DNA from: Atlantibacter sp. RC6
GTDB lineage: Bacteria; Pseudomonadota; Gammaproteobacteria; Enterobacterales; Enterobacteriaceae
Direction of reading: 5' to 3'
NCBI RefSeq assembly: GCF_014193285.1
Contig: NZ_JACHZE010000009.1
Location: 101,381-165,380 of the forward strand
Length of the DNA: 64,000 nucleotides
Made by a program: the position numbers and the translations under genes
Notes under the pieces: generated by a model
The model's input: the letters and a program-made list of their open reading frames with translations, nothing else
Databases searched by the model: none
Told to the model about the DNA's origin: nothing
Shown here: piece by piece, positions 1-9,375 of the stretch
Layout of the letters: every line of letters begins with the position of its first letter
Numbering within the stretch: the stretch's first letter is position 1

Positions 1-470
1 TGCCCAGGTAAAAGCCCTGAGCGGTACACAGGATGAAAAAGCGCAGCAAACCGCCCAGTTGCAGAAAACGCTGGCGGAAAACCAGAAGCAAAAAGCGGAG
101 TTTCAGAAGCAGATTGCTGACTTAACCGGCGACCAGTCGGCAAAAGCGAAAGCGCTGGCCGAACTGCAACAGCGGCTGGCAGAACGTGATAAAACCCTGC
201 AGGAGCTAACTGCCCAGGTAAAAGCCCTGAGCGGTACACAGGATGAAAAAGCGCAGCAAACCGTCCAGTTGCAGACAGCGCTTGAGGCAAGTCAGAAAAA
301 GCTCGCGAGATTAACCGATGAACAGGCGATAAAAACCAAAGCATTGGCCGATCTGCAATTACAGTTAGCCGAGCGCGATAAAGCGTTACAGGCATCAAAT
401 ACCCAGTTAAAAAATGCCCTTGGCGCCCAGGATGAAAACGCACAACGAGCCGGACAATTACAAAAATCGC
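1..470 (+). repeat. In-frame 210-bp tandem repeat in the coiled-coil region
   Basis: The stretch at 1-64 recurs almost unchanged at 211-274 (one difference noticed in the overlap, gcc versus gtc near 264). A degenerate third copy starts near 421. The period is 210 bp, which is 70 codons, so each unit adds one coiled-coil segment without changing frame. The array continues upstream of the window. Confidence 0.85.
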
Positions 471-1443
471 TCGTAGCGAGCCAGGAACAAGCCAAAGTTT
501 ATCAACAGCAGATCGCCGCTCTGAGCGCGACATCTCTAAGTGATAAAAAAACAGTGGATGAAACGCAAAAATTCCTCACTGAAAGCCGTAATAAAGCGGC
601 TACGCTTGAGAAAAAAATAAACGAACTCACCACTGCTCAAAAAGAAAAAGACAAAACACTCAGTACGCTGCAACAAAATCTGGCAGGAAGCCAAAAAGAC
701 GGCGAGGCAATGAAAGCGAAATGGCTTGAGGCCAACAAACAACTTGAAGCGCAATCAAAACAGCTTGCTGAATTGCAAAAAGCGAAGCCTGCAGTGGCGG
801 CTACAGCCAGGCCAACCAGCAAAGATGAACTGCGGGATTATGCACTGGGTGCATACTGGGCTCATGAAATTCTCAGTATGATTAAGAGCAAAGAAGGTTA
901 TGGATACCATATTGCCCAGCAACAAGTGTTGAACGGGGTGAATGACGAAATCAATAATCAGCTTAAAATACCCAAAGATAAGCTGGTGAGCGCCCTGAAA
1001 GAACTGGATGAAGCAAAGAAACCAGCGTATCGAAAGCAGCACTTTCCGAAGGCAGTAAATATATTGCGCAGTTTAGTAAAACGACTGGCGTGAAGCGCGC
1101 ATCATTAGGTTATTACTATCTGATCGTGGATAAGGGCACTGGAAAGATTAAAAACAACGATACCGTTGCGGTCACCATGCGTGAGAGTTTGCCCAACGGT
1201 AAAGTTATCAATGATATGAGTAAAAAAGGTTCGGTGCTTGCCTTGCCGTTAAATCAGTTCCCGCCGCTGTTTAAATCGGCGATTTCTCAGGTGAACAATC
1301 ATGGTGAACTGCGGATTGTGGTGCCGCCTGAACTGGCGTATGGCGAAAAAGGCAGTATGCCGGACATCCCGCCAAACTCCACCATGATCTATGACATCAA
1401 AGTCGTTGATGTATCTCCGGGGGCAAAAAAGCCAGCGGGTTAA
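1..1443 (+). pseudogene. Coiled-coil FKBP-type prolyl isomerase, 5' partial and frameshifted
   Basis: The reading frame is already open at base 2, so the gene begins upstream of the window. The first part is a long Gln/Lys/Ala-rich coiled coil, followed by a helical FKBP N-terminal domain (coded at about 820-1045). The frame then stops at 1091-1093. The FKBP catalytic domain continues in another frame to 1443 and carries the FKBP-like segment VPPELAYGEKG and the PPNSTMIYDIKVVDV end. Frame 1 reads SEGSKYIAQFSKTTGVKRAS directly after the helical domain. One extra T in the TTT run at 1043-1045 would join both parts smoothly. Such proteins are usually exported periplasmic foldases; the export signal is not visible here. 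A real pseudogene and a sequencing error are both possible. The GTG at 1090 could not by itself start a complete FKBP protein. Confidence 0.8.
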
Positions 1444-1452
1444 TGCCATAAA

Positions 1453-1476
1453 AAAGGGCCGATGATTCGGCCCTTT
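1453..1476. terminator. Bidirectional intrinsic terminator
   Basis: AAAGGGCCG (1453-1461) pairs with CGGCCCTTT (1468-1476) around a 6-nt loop. A-rich sequence lies to the left and T-rich sequence to the right. It sits between the convergent FKBP gene and ybcJ and can serve both. Confidence 0.85.
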
Positions 1477-1479
1477 AAT

Positions 1480-1692
1480 TTACTCGGTTACGGTAACGCT
1501 CTGCCCATCAAAACTCACAGTCTGACCAGCGATAATCTTGCAGCGCTTACGGGTTTCAATCACGCCATCTACCTTCACCAGCCCTTCGCTGATAGCGATT
1601 TTGGCCTGGGCACCGCTTTCGCTCCAGCCTTCAAGTTTCAGCAGGTCACACAGCTCAACGTGGGGGTGCTTACCGAGAGAAAACGTCGCCAT
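1480..1692 (-). CDS. ybcJ: S4-like RNA-binding protein YbcJ
   Basis: This 70-residue protein matches E. coli YbcJ almost throughout from memory (start MATFSLGKHPHVELCDLLKL; internal VDGVIETRKRCKI). The family has an S4-like RNA-binding fold, with the basic RKRCK loop facing RNA. Its cellular target is not established. It lies one base downstream of folD on the same strand, so the two are co-transcribed, as in E. coli. Confidence 0.93.
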   Translation of the reverse strand: MATFSLGKHPHVELCDLLKLEGWSESGAQAKIAISEGLVKVDGVIETRKRCKIIAGQTVSFDGQSVTVTE

Positions 1693-1693
1693 C

Positions 1694-2560
1694 TTATTCG
1701 CCCTCCACGTCGTGATACTCTTCGCAAGCCTGCAAGGTGTTTTGAATCAGCGTTGCCACTGTCATCGGCCCAACGCCGCCCGGCACTGGCGTGATATAAG
1801 AAGCACGCGCAGCGGCTTCTTCGAAAATCACATCCCCGACGACCTTGCCGTTATCCAGGCGGTTAATGCCAACATCAATCACAATCGCGCCTTCTTTAAT
1901 CCACTCACCAGGAATAAAGCCCGGTTTACCCACCGCGACCACCAGCAGATCGGCATTTTCTACGTGCTGGCGCAGATTTTTAGTAAAGCGGTGAGTGACA
2001 GTGGTGGTACAGCCGGAGAGCAGCAGTTCCATACTCATCGGGCGGCCGACAATATTGGATGCGCCGATAACAACGGCGTTCAGCCCATAAAGGTCGATAT
2101 TGTAGCGCTCAAGCAGCGTCACAATACCGCGTGGGGTGCAAGGACGCAGACGCGGCGCCCGCTGGCACAAACGGCCTACGTTATAGGGGTGGAACCCGTC
2201 GACATCTTTATCCGGCGCGATGCGCTCCAGTACTTTGACATTGTCGATGCCCGCAGGCAGCGGCAACTGTACCAGAATACCGTCAATGGTTTTGTCGGCG
2301 TTTAATGTGTCGATAAGTTCCAGCAACTCTGCTTCGGTAGTGGTTTCCGGCAGATCGAAAGAGCGAGAAAGGAATCCTACTTCTTCACACGCTTTGCGCT
2401 TGCTGCCGACATAAATTTGTGAGGCGGGGTTCTGCCCGACCAACACCACCGCAAGCCCAGGCGCTCGTTTTCCGGCATCCAGGCGTGCTTTTACTTTTTG
2501 CGCGACTTCAAGTCGTACCTGCTGCGCAATCGTTTTACCATCAATAATCTTTGCTGCCAT
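1694..2560 (-). CDS. folD: Bifunctional methylenetetrahydrofolate dehydrogenase/cyclohydrolase FolD
   Basis: FolD interconverts 5,10-methylene-THF, methenyl-THF and 10-formyl-THF in the cytosol with NADP, feeding purine and formyl-Met synthesis. The 288-residue length is normal. Family signatures are visible: the [13 protein letters not shown] segment with the active-site Tyr/Lys region, ILVQLPLP, the DVDGFHP segment and the Rossmann motif [12 protein letters not shown], ending with the [12 protein letters not shown] signature. It starts at ATG 2560 and is followed one base later by ybcJ. No unusual features were seen. Confidence 0.97.
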   Translation of the reverse strand: MAAKIIDGKTIAQQVRLEVAQKVKARLDAGKRAPGLAVVLVGQNPASQIYVGSKRKACEEVGFLSRSFDLPETTTEAELLELIDTLNADKTIDGILVQLPLPAGIDNVKVLERIAPDKDVDGFHPYNVGRLCQRAPRLRPCTPRGIVTLLERYNIDLYGLNAVVIGASNIVGRPMSMELLLSGCTTTVTHRFTKNLRQHVENADLLVVAVGKPGFIPGEWIKEGAIVIDVGINRLDNGKVVGDVIFEEAAARASYITPVPGGVGPMTVATLIQNTLQACEEYHDVEGE

Positions 2561-2686
2561 CAGAGAGAGGATTCCATCTGTAGTCTAAAAGGAGAGGGGA
2601 TGTTGATATTTTGTCAGAAGCGCGGCGTGCTGTCAGTCACCAATAGCGGTTTATGCTTAAAAGGCAGGCAGACGGCGGAAAAGCCA

Positions 2687-2714
2687 TTGACTCACAAGGC
2701 GCTCACCGTATAAT
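2687..2714 (+). promoter_or_regulatory. Sigma-70 promoter of argU
   Basis: TTGACT (2687-2692) and TATAAT (2709-2714) are separated by 16 bp. This near-consensus promoter lies 60 bp upstream of the mature tRNA start, as expected for a stable RNA gene. Confidence 0.8.
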
Positions 2715-2774
2715 TCCACGCGTTTCGCAGCGCCTTGTTTTTCATCACAGGATACCTGCTTAACTGCCTTTCAG

Positions 2775-2851
<77 letters not shown>

Positions 2852-2935
2852 TCTTAAGTTCTCCTGTACCCCTCTTTATTTGTACTACATGGCCATTATT
2901 GCTTCGCCTTAACGTTTCAGCTTGAAAATCAAGCG

Positions 2936-2962
2936 AATACATTTCGCGATATAAAATGTATT
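2936..2962. repeat. Inverted repeat downstream of argU
   Basis: AATACATTT (2936-2944) and AAATGTATT (2954-2962) form a perfect 9-bp inverted repeat with a 9-bp spacer. It lies in the 254-bp stretch between argU and the diguanylate cyclase gene, where no gene is seen. It may be an operator or a weak terminator; its function is unknown. Confidence 0.4.
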
Positions 2963-3105
2963 GATAAGCGAGGCGAATAAATAATATCTTCAAATTCTTC
3001 TTATCAATGATTGCTACTTTCTGCGACAACTAACCTGTATCTTTAGAGCCACTTAATACTACCAGCCTGCGTTTGAATGCCTTTTGAGTATGCGGATAAA
3101 TAACC

Positions 3106-4425
3106 ATGAATGATGGAAAGAGACAGCCTGTGCCTGACGTTGATGAAAAACATCTCTTAGATTTACTCCATCACAATTCCGATTGGGTCTGGGAAGTGGA
3201 TGCTCAGGGGCGATACACCTGGGTTTCGGGTGTGGTACATGACTTGTTGGGCTATGAGCCAGGCTATGTGATCGGGCGTACTCCCTTTGATTTTATGCCG
3301 CCAGGGGAAGCGGAACGTGTTGCGGGGGCTTTTGGCGAAATCGTCGCCCAGCAGCGCGCGTTTTCCGGGCTGGTTAACCGTAATATGCGCGCCGATGGTC
3401 AGATCGTGGTGCTGGAAACCAGCGGCATTCCGCTGTTTAACGACAAGGGCGAACTAACTGGCTATCGCGGTATCGACAGAAATATTTCTAATCTTGGCGA
3501 GCGCGTTCTTCAGCTTGAAACCATCTATGACACGACGCCCGTTGCGCTGTGCATGCTGGATCTTGACGGGCGGCTGGTGATGTCGAATAAGGCCATGAAC
3601 GGCTTGCTGAATATCTCGCAGGAACAGGCGATGAACAGCCACTTTGGGCGTCTGATGCCTGACGTCTGGCATCAGTTTCAGGATGATTTCATCCTTGCCG
3701 AATCCGGTGTGGAAATTCCGGGGCGTGAGATTATCTGGCACGATCGCTGTTACGACACGCAACCTGTCGCCCTGTACAACGCCAGCAATCGCGTCGTGGG
3801 GCTGTCGGTGACTTGGGTAGATATCACCGCACGTCGCGAGGCGGAGCAAAAGCTGGCGGGCGCCAACCAGGTCCTGCAACAATATGCCCAGCGCGATCAT
3901 TTAACCGGCCTGTATAACCGTCGTTATATGGACGAATGTCTGCTTAACGAAATTAACCAGGCCATCGACGGCGGTTTCCCGCTGTCGGTGTGCCTGGCGG
4001 ATATCGATTATTTCAAACGCTACAACGATAACTATGGCCATCAGTCCGGCGATAACTGCCTGCGCGCCGTTGCTAAAGCCTTGGTTTCATCAAGGCGGCG
4101 TCCTGAAGACAATGTAAGCCGTTACGGCGGCGAAGAGTTTCTGGTGATTTTACCGCGCACCGATCAGGCCGACGCGCTGGCGGAAGCGGAGCGCCTGCGC
4201 GAAAACATCACTGCGCTGAAGCTGCCGCACGTTGCCAGCCCAACCGGCCATCTCACCATCAGCATTGGCGTGGCGACGCTCTACGTCTGCGAATCGCTGC
4301 CGTCAGCTACGCCGCTGCATATGATCGCCAGCGGCTTAATCCATCGGGCCGATACGGCGCTGTATGCCGCAAAAAACCGTGGACGTAATCAGGTGGTGGC
4401 GATGCCGGAGAATGCCGCGCAATGA
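3106..4425 (+). CDS. PAS-PAS-GGDEF diguanylate cyclase
   Basis: This 439-residue protein would make cyclic di-GMP from two GTP. Two PAS sensor domains (about residues 14-130 and 135-250) precede a GGDEF domain (about 262-430). The active-site motif is GGEEF at residues 341-345. A product-inhibition I-site, RPED, lies at 332-335 with the usual five-residue spacing, so the enzyme should be active and feedback-inhibited. No transmembrane segment is evident, so it is probably cytoplasmic. It ends 5 bp from the convergent citB stop codon. There is no sign that its signal is linked to citrate. The ATG at 3106 gives the full first PAS domain. Confidence 0.88.
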   Translation: MNDGKRQPVPDVDEKHLLDLLHHNSDWVWEVDAQGRYTWVSGVVHDLLGYEPGYVIGRTPFDFMPPGEAERVAGAFGEIVAQQRAFSGLVNRNMRADGQIVVLETSGIPLFNDKGELTGYRGIDRNISNLGERVLQLETIYDTTPVALCMLDLDGRLVMSNKAMNGLLNISQEQAMNSHFGRLMPDVWHQFQDDFILAESGVEIPGREIIWHDRCYDTQPVALYNASNRVVGLSVTWVDITARREAEQKLAGANQVLQQYAQRDHLTGLYNRRYMDECLLNEINQAIDGGFPLSVCLADIDYFKRYNDNYGHQSGDNCLRAVAKALVSSRRRPEDNVSRYGGEEFLVILPRTDQADALAEAERLRENITALKLPHVASPTGHLTISIGVATLYVCESLPSATPLHMIASGLIHRADTALYAAKNRGRNQVVAMPENAAQ

Positions 4426-4430
4426 TGCTC

Positions 4431-5111
4431 TTATAACGCCCGATATGTCCGCTGCGGGCGCCCGACTTTGCCATAAACAATCTCCGCCACAATCTGCTGG
4501 CGGCTGGCGGCGAACTCCAGATAGCGCCGGGCGGTAGTGCGGCTCAGTTTGAGTTCATCCGCCACCGTTTCTGCGGTATGCCGCGCCAGCGGGTCGGCGA
4601 ATAGCCGCTGGACTTTCGCCAGCGTCAACGCATCAATACCCGGCGGCAGTGCTTCCTTTTGTTCGCCTCGCGCATAAGCGTTAAACATATCATCGATTTG
4701 CCGCTGGCTGGCGCTGGCATGCCTGGCGAGCAATGCGTAACGCTGCTGAAAACGGCTGAGGGTTTGCCCAAGCCGTTCATAGGCAATGGGTTTGACCAGG
4801 TAATCAAACACGCCGCAACGCACGGCTTCAGATACGGTATCCATATCGCTTGCCGCGGTGGTAAATACCACGCCGCCGGTGAATCGGGCCTGGGAAAGCT
4901 CATGCAGCAGCGTGATGCCCTTGCCGTCGGGTAAGTAATTATCCAGCAGGATCAGCGCCGGTTTGAAGCGGGCGATCATGTCCCGGGCCTGCGCCAGATT
5001 GCCAGCCAGCCATACCGTCCCGTAGCCGGGAAAATGGCGAACAAATTCGGCATGCATTTCCGCCAGCGGCGTTTCGTCCTCAACTATCAGAATTGTCAGA
5101 GATTGTTCCAT
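4431..5111 (-). CDS. citB: Citrate two-component response regulator CitB/DpiA
   Basis: This 226-residue protein has an N-terminal receiver domain with the acidic pocket E11/D12, phospho-acceptor D57 in ILLDNYLPDG and K107 in DYLVKPI. The C-terminal part has a winged-helix DNA-binding region (LSRTTARRYLEFA). It is of the CitB/DcuR type that activates citrate fermentation genes. Its start overlaps the citA end by 32 bp, so the kinase and regulator are translationally coupled. The divergent citC operon is the expected target. Phosphorylated CitB should bind the AT-rich 6745-7099 region. Confidence 0.94.
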   Translation of the reverse strand: MEQSLTILIVEDETPLAEMHAEFVRHFPGYGTVWLAGNLAQARDMIARFKPALILLDNYLPDGKGITLLHELSQARFTGGVVFTTAASDMDTVSEAVRCGVFDYLVKPIAYERLGQTLSRFQQRYALLARHASASQRQIDDMFNAYARGEQKEALPPGIDALTLAKVQRLFADPLARHTAETVADELKLSRTTARRYLEFAASRQQIVAEIVYGKVGRPQRTYRAL

Positions 5112-6744
5112 TACTCTTGTTCACTTTCGGTATAAAAACGGAAAACAAAGCGCCGTAGGGCTGATTATCCTCAACGGTGATCACGCCACCGCAGCGGCTC
5201 ACAAAACTGGCGATAAGATATAGCCCGATGCCGTGCTCGCCCGGCGCATCAGTTTTGGTGCTGACGCCCTGATGGAAAATCGTCTGGCGCAGCGCATCTG
5301 GCACGCCGCATCCCTGATCTGCCACCTCAATAATCACGTCATCGCCTTCATCGCTCAGGAACAGTTCCACGGTTTTATTGCCCTGGGGATTATTCAGGCA
5401 AGCTTCAAACGCATTATCCAGTAAATTGCCGACGATTGCGGCGAACTCGGTGCTGTCCATCTTTTGCGGAAGTTGATGCAGCACGCAGCCGGGCACCAGC
5501 GTTAACGTCAGCCCCAGCTCTCGCGCCCGTTGGCATTTACCAAACAGCAACCCCGCCACCTGGCGATCGTCAACCGCCTCGCGCAGGCTGTCAATCAACT
5601 GCTGCTGCGCCTGGGATTCCCCTTTCACCATCGCCAGCACCCGATCGTACTCTTTCATTTGCAGCAGACCGGTGAGGGTGGACATCCAGTTAAGATGTTC
5701 ATGGCGCAGCGTCCTGAGGCTTTCAACGTACTGCTTAATTTGCGTCAGTTGTGCGTTCAGGGCGCTGATTTCATCCTTACTGCGAAAGCTAATAATCGCA
5801 CCCAGCAGCGCATGCTGGTAGCGGATCGCGCCGCGATTGGCGATAACGCTCAATCCATTAAACGTGCACATGACGTCCTGGCGCGGCTCTTCAATGCGCT
5901 CGGTGAAAAAATCGCAAGGGCTAACCACCTCGCCGATATGGCTCCCCAGCCACTGGCGGCCCGGAGAGGCTAAGCCCAGCATTTTACGGGCGTTGCGGTT
6001 GATTGCTGTGATAAGCCCATCGGGATCGACGGCGATCAGCCCTTCGAATACCGAACCAAACAGCGCTTCCTGCTGACGCACCACGCGCGCGATTTGCTGC
6101 GGTTCCATGCCGAGCATCTGGCGGCGAATATGGGCGGCGAACAGCCACGACAGCAGCATCAAAATTATCAGGACAACCACGAACACACCGGCCAGCGGCA
6201 GCAGAAAATCGAGCCGCCAGCTGTTGATTTTGCTTACTAAATACCCCAGCGATACCACGCCGATCACCTGCTGATGCTCATCAAAAATCGGCGTTTTGGC
6301 GCGCATCGCCATGCCGATTGAGCCCTCACCGGTAATAAAATAGCTTTCGCCTTTTTCCAGCGCGCCGGGTTTGGTCCATTGCATCGGATAGCCAATTTTG
6401 GCCGGATTAGGATGATAAAGACGCACAGAGTGGCTATCGCCGATCACCACGTAATCAAAATCGGAACCGGTGGATAATTTACCGACAATTTGCCTCAGCC
6501 GGCCGGTGTCGCGATGTTTTACCGCATCGACCACACTGTCATTAGAGGCGATGATTTTGGCCTGGTTCATGGCCATGCCGCGCACGTGCTGGGTCAGATA
6601 ATCTTCAAAACTGGCGGAGAGATATTTGCCCAACACGCTGATTAATAGCGTTGATACCACCAGTAATAAAAGAAAAATCCGTAACGGAAACGCCAGACGG
6701 CGAAAAAAGTGCAATAAGTTAATTTGTTTTCTCCCGGTCATCAC
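5080..6744 (-). CDS. citA: Citrate sensor histidine kinase CitA/DpiB
   Basis: A 554-residue inner-membrane kinase. A first membrane helix (about residues 18-40) and a second (about 175-200) enclose a periplasmic PAS-like citrate-binding domain, containing the segment GDSHSVRLYHPNP with the Arg/His cluster typical of CitA. A cytoplasmic PAS domain follows, then the phospho-acceptor box LRHEHLNWMSTLTGLLQM and an ATPase domain with the N box NLLDNAFEA and glycine motifs DQGCGVP and GIGLYL. It senses external citrate and phosphorylates CitB. It is divergent from citC, as in other enterobacteria. Confidence 0.95.
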   Translation of the reverse strand: MMTGRKQINLLHFFRRLAFPLRIFLLLLVVSTLLISVLGKYLSASFEDYLTQHVRGMAMNQAKIIASNDSVVDAVKHRDTGRLRQIVGKLSTGSDFDYVVIGDSHSVRLYHPNPAKIGYPMQWTKPGALEKGESYFITGEGSIGMAMRAKTPIFDEHQQVIGVVSLGYLVSKINSWRLDFLLPLAGVFVVVLIILMLLSWLFAAHIRRQMLGMEPQQIARVVRQQEALFGSVFEGLIAVDPDGLITAINRNARKMLGLASPGRQWLGSHIGEVVSPCDFFTERIEEPRQDVMCTFNGLSVIANRGAIRYQHALLGAIISFRSKDEISALNAQLTQIKQYVESLRTLRHEHLNWMSTLTGLLQMKEYDRVLAMVKGESQAQQQLIDSLREAVDDRQVAGLLFGKCQRARELGLTLTLVPGCVLHQLPQKMDSTEFAAIVGNLLDNAFEACLNNPQGNKTVELFLSDEGDDVIIEVADQGCGVPDALRQTIFHQGVSTKTDAPGEHGIGLYLIASFVSRCGGVITVEDNQPYGALFSVFIPKVNKSNGTISDNSDS

Positions 6745-6942
6745 GCTTCCTTTAAATACCGAAATGAATCGGGGTCCTTCGATTGTTATTTAATTGTTTC
6801 TGTTAGACGCGTCAGACGCCGGATTATCGTTGCAGATTAATGGCGTTAAATCAATTAAACACATTAAAACCATGAACTGCGTCGAAGGGAATTTAATTAA
6901 CCAAATAAAAACCATAAAGTCTATTTTAATCCCTGAAGGGTT

Positions 6943-6958
6943 TGTGAAATATATCAAA
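6943..6958 (+). promoter_or_regulatory. CRP-like site upstream of citC
   Basis: TGTGA-N6-TCAAA, one mismatch from the CRP consensus TGTGA-N6-TCACA. The distal half ATCAA also resembles an FNR half-site. Catabolite and oxygen control of citrate fermentation are known in related bacteria. Confidence 0.45.
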
Positions 6959-7015
6959 ATTCAGATTTTGAATAGTGCGTAATCTTTCTGCGCATATCAC
7001 ACTGTTGATGGAAGT

Positions 7016-7036
7016 GCCTGCGTTGCGGGCTTTTTT
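7016..7036 (+). terminator. Intrinsic terminator in the citC leader
   Basis: GCCTGC (7016-7021) and GCGGGC (7025-7030) form a 6-bp stem (one G-T pair) with a 3-nt loop, followed directly by six T. It lies 64 nt before the citC start codon, downstream of the CRP-like site, so transcripts starting upstream must pass it. Confidence 0.65.
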
Positions 7037-7099
7037 ATTATTGCAGCAGTTAATTAACATTTATTCCCCACCTTACACATTGCGCAGGGACGGATACCT

Positions 7100-8176
7100 A
7101 TGTTTGGCAATACCGTGTTCACACGGGTAAAGCGCAGCGAAAATAAGAAAATAGCCGGGATAACACAATTCCTGCGTGAAAACGATTTGAGTATCGATAC
7201 GACCGTTGAGATATTTATTACGGTTACGCGTAATGAACGCCTCATCGCCTGCGGCGGCCTTGCCGGAAATATTATTAAATGTGTCGCCATCGATGAGTCA
7301 GTGCGTGGTGAGGGGTTAGCGCTTACCCTGGCCACAGAATTAATTAATCTGGCCTACGAGCGATTTTGCACGCAGTTATTCATCTATACCAAAACCCAGA
7401 ATGAAGCCCTGTTTAAGCAGTGCGGGTTTTTTACCCTGGCGCGGGTGCCGGGCGTGATGGTGCTGATGGAAAACAACGCCACGCGCCTGCAACAGTACGC
7501 CAGCTATCTCACGACACAGCGCCGGGACGGCAACAAGATCGGCTGCATCGTGATGAACGCCAACCCGTTCACGCGCGGCCACCGCTACCTGGTGCAGCAG
7601 GCTGCGGCACAGTGCGACTGGCTGCATCTGTTTTTAGTCAAAGAGGATACCTCCCGTTTCCCGTATGAAGACCGGCTGGCGCTGGTGCGCGCCGGAACAG
7701 CGGACATCGAAAAACTCACGGTGCATCGCGGCTCGGAGTACCTCATTTCCCGCGCCACCTTCCCGTGCTACTTCATTAAAGAACAGAGCGTCATTAACCA
7801 CTGCTATACCGAAATCGATCTGCAAATCTTCCGCAATCATCTTGCCCCCGCGCTGGGCATTACCCATCGCTTCGTCGGCACAGAACCGTTTTGCAAGGTG
7901 ACCGCCAGCTATAACGCTGATATGCGGCGCATTCTTCAGGACCCGGCCAATCCCGCGCCGCCAGTGCAGCTGGTGGAGATTGAGCGCCTGCAGTATCACG
8001 ACATCGCCATCTCCGCTTCCTGGGTGCGCAAGCTATTGGTTAAGCGCGATTTCGCGACCATTGAGCAGCTGGTTCCCGAGGCCACCGCCCGTTATCTGCA
8101 TCGTATGTTGGCTGACAGCGGCTTACGTTCGACAGCGCTTCAAACCGAATCCGTATTAACTACAGGTGAACCATGA
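7100..8176 (+). CDS. citC: [Citrate (pro-3S)-lyase] ligase CitC
   Basis: CitC acetylates the thiol of the citrate-lyase prosthetic group with acetate and ATP, switching the lyase on. The 358-residue protein has a GNAT-like N-terminal half ([15 protein letters not shown]) and a C-terminal nucleotidyltransferase fold with the motif [16 protein letters not shown] (HxGH type) and the distal [10 protein letters not shown] (ISxTxVR type). It is the first gene of a tight operon: its stop overlaps the citD start by 4 bp. The ATG at 7100 follows AGGGAC. Expression should depend on CitAB. Confidence 0.95.
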   Translation: MFGNTVFTRVKRSENKKIAGITQFLRENDLSIDTTVEIFITVTRNERLIACGGLAGNIIKCVAIDESVRGEGLALTLATELINLAYERFCTQLFIYTKTQNEALFKQCGFFTLARVPGVMVLMENNATRLQQYASYLTTQRRDGNKIGCIVMNANPFTRGHRYLVQQAAAQCDWLHLFLVKEDTSRFPYEDRLALVRAGTADIEKLTVHRGSEYLISRATFPCYFIKEQSVINHCYTEIDLQIFRNHLAPALGITHRFVGTEPFCKVTASYNADMRRILQDPANPAPPVQLVEIERLQYHDIAISASWVRKLLVKRDFATIEQLVPEATARYLHRMLADSGLRSTALQTESVLTTGEP

Positions 8177-8469
8177 AAATTACCCGTCCTGCCGTCGCTG
8201 GCACGCTGGAGTCCGGGGATGTAATGGCGCGCATCGCGCCCCTCGACTCGCACGATATTGAGCTGCAAATCAACAGCAGCGTGGAAAAACAGTTTGGCGC
8301 CGCCATCCGCGCCACTGTTCTTGAGGTCCTGACGCGCTATCAGGTGCGCGGCGTTCAGGTGTTTATTGATGATAAAGGCGCGCTGGATTGCGTATTACGC
8401 GCACGTCTGGAAACGCTGCTGGCGCGCGCCTGCGAGATCACGGCGTTGCCCTGGGAGGTGCGTTCATGA
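8173..8469 (+). CDS. citD: Citrate lyase acyl carrier protein (gamma subunit) CitD
   Basis: This 98-residue carrier bears 2'-(5''-triphosphoribosyl)-3'-dephospho-CoA on a serine. That residue is visible as Ser14 in [13 protein letters not shown], the family attachment position. It shuttles acetyl and citryl groups between CitF and CitE in the cytosolic lyase complex. It overlaps citC and citE by 4 bp on each side, indicating coupled translation and stoichiometric production. Confidence 0.96.
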   Translation: MKITRPAVAGTLESGDVMARIAPLDSHDIELQINSSVEKQFGAAIRATVLEVLTRYQVRGVQVFIDDKGALDCVLRARLETLLARACEITALPWEVRS

Positions 8470-9371
8470 AACTTACCCCCGAACAACGTAAATCCCGCAC
8501 CCGCCGCAGCATGCTGTTTGTCCCCGGTGCCAATGCCGCGATGGTCAGCAACGCGTTTATCTATCACGCCGATGCGCTGATGTTTGACCTGGAAGACTCG
8601 GTGATCCTGCGTGAAAAAGACGCCGCTCGCCGTCTGGTGTTCCACGCCCTACAGCATCCGCTGTATCAGGACGTTGAAACCATCGTGCGGGTCAATGCGC
8701 TGGATTCCGATTACGGCGTGGCGGATCTCGAAGCCGTGGTGCGCGGCGGCGTGGACATTGTGCGCCTGCCAAAAACCGACACGGCCCAGGACGTGATTGA
8801 TATCGAAAACCACATCGCGCGTATCGAAGCGGAATGTGGCCGCGAACCCGGCAGCACCGGCCTGCTGGCCGCTATCGAATCACCGCAGGGCATTACTCAG
8901 GCGGTGGCGATTGCTCATGCCTCACCGCGCCTGATCGGCATTGCGCTTGGCGCGGAGGATTACGTGCGCAATTTGCGCACCGAACGCTCGCCGGAGGGCA
9001 CCGAGCTGCTGTTTGCCCGCTGCGCCATTCTGCAGGCGGCGCGTGCCGCAGGCATTCAGGCGTTCGATACCGTCTATTCCGATGCCAACAACGAAGCCGG
9101 TTTTCTGAGAGAAGCCGCGCATATCAAACAACTGGGTTTTGACGGTAAATCGCTGATTAACCCGCGCCAAATCGAGCTGCTGCACAACCTGTACGCCCCG
9201 ACCCGGCAGGAAGCGGAGCACGCCCAGCGCGTGGTCGACGCCGCCGAGGCCGCGGCGCGTGAAGGGCTGGGCGTGGTATCGCTCAACGGCAAGATGGTGG
9301 ATAGCCCGGTCATTGAACGGGCGCGTCTGGTGCTGTCCCGGGCAGCGCTTTCCGGTTTTCGTGAGGAGTAA
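8466..9371 (+). CDS. citE: Citrate lyase beta subunit (citryl-ACP lyase) CitE
   Basis: CitE cleaves citryl-ACP to oxaloacetate and acetyl-ACP. The protein is 301 residues from ATG 8466 ([21 protein letters not shown]). An in-frame upstream extension exists but would lie inside citD, and the 4-bp ATGA overlap supports 8466. HpcH/HpaI/CitE TIM-barrel signatures are present: [26 protein letters not shown] with the metal-binding Glu, and [12 protein letters not shown]. It is followed four bases later by citF. Confidence 0.96.
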   Translation: MKLTPEQRKSRTRRSMLFVPGANAAMVSNAFIYHADALMFDLEDSVILREKDAARRLVFHALQHPLYQDVETIVRVNALDSDYGVADLEAVVRGGVDIVRLPKTDTAQDVIDIENHIARIEAECGREPGSTGLLAAIESPQGITQAVAIAHASPRLIGIALGAEDYVRNLRTERSPEGTELLFARCAILQAARAAGIQAFDTVYSDANNEAGFLREAAHIKQLGFDGKSLINPRQIELLHNLYAPTRQEAEHAQRVVDAAEAAAREGLGVVSLNGKMVDSPVIERARLVLSRAALSGFREE

Positions 9372-9375
9372 CGAC

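Larger units (their letters stand above)
6745..7099. promoter_or_regulatory. citA-citC divergent regulatory region
   Basis: This is 355 bp of very AT-rich DNA with repeated TTAAAACCAT/TAAAAACCAT-like stretches, a likely landing area for phosphorylated CitB. It holds a CRP-like site and an intrinsic terminator before citC (separate entries). A 62-codon open frame at 6794-6982 has biased composition and no recognisable relative; I do not call it a gene. Confidence 0.6.

Noticed and set aside
6794-6982. 62-codon frame in the citA-citC gap
   Set aside because: Low-complexity Ile/Lys-rich composition from AT-rich regulatory DNA, no ribosome-binding site of note and no recognisable family.
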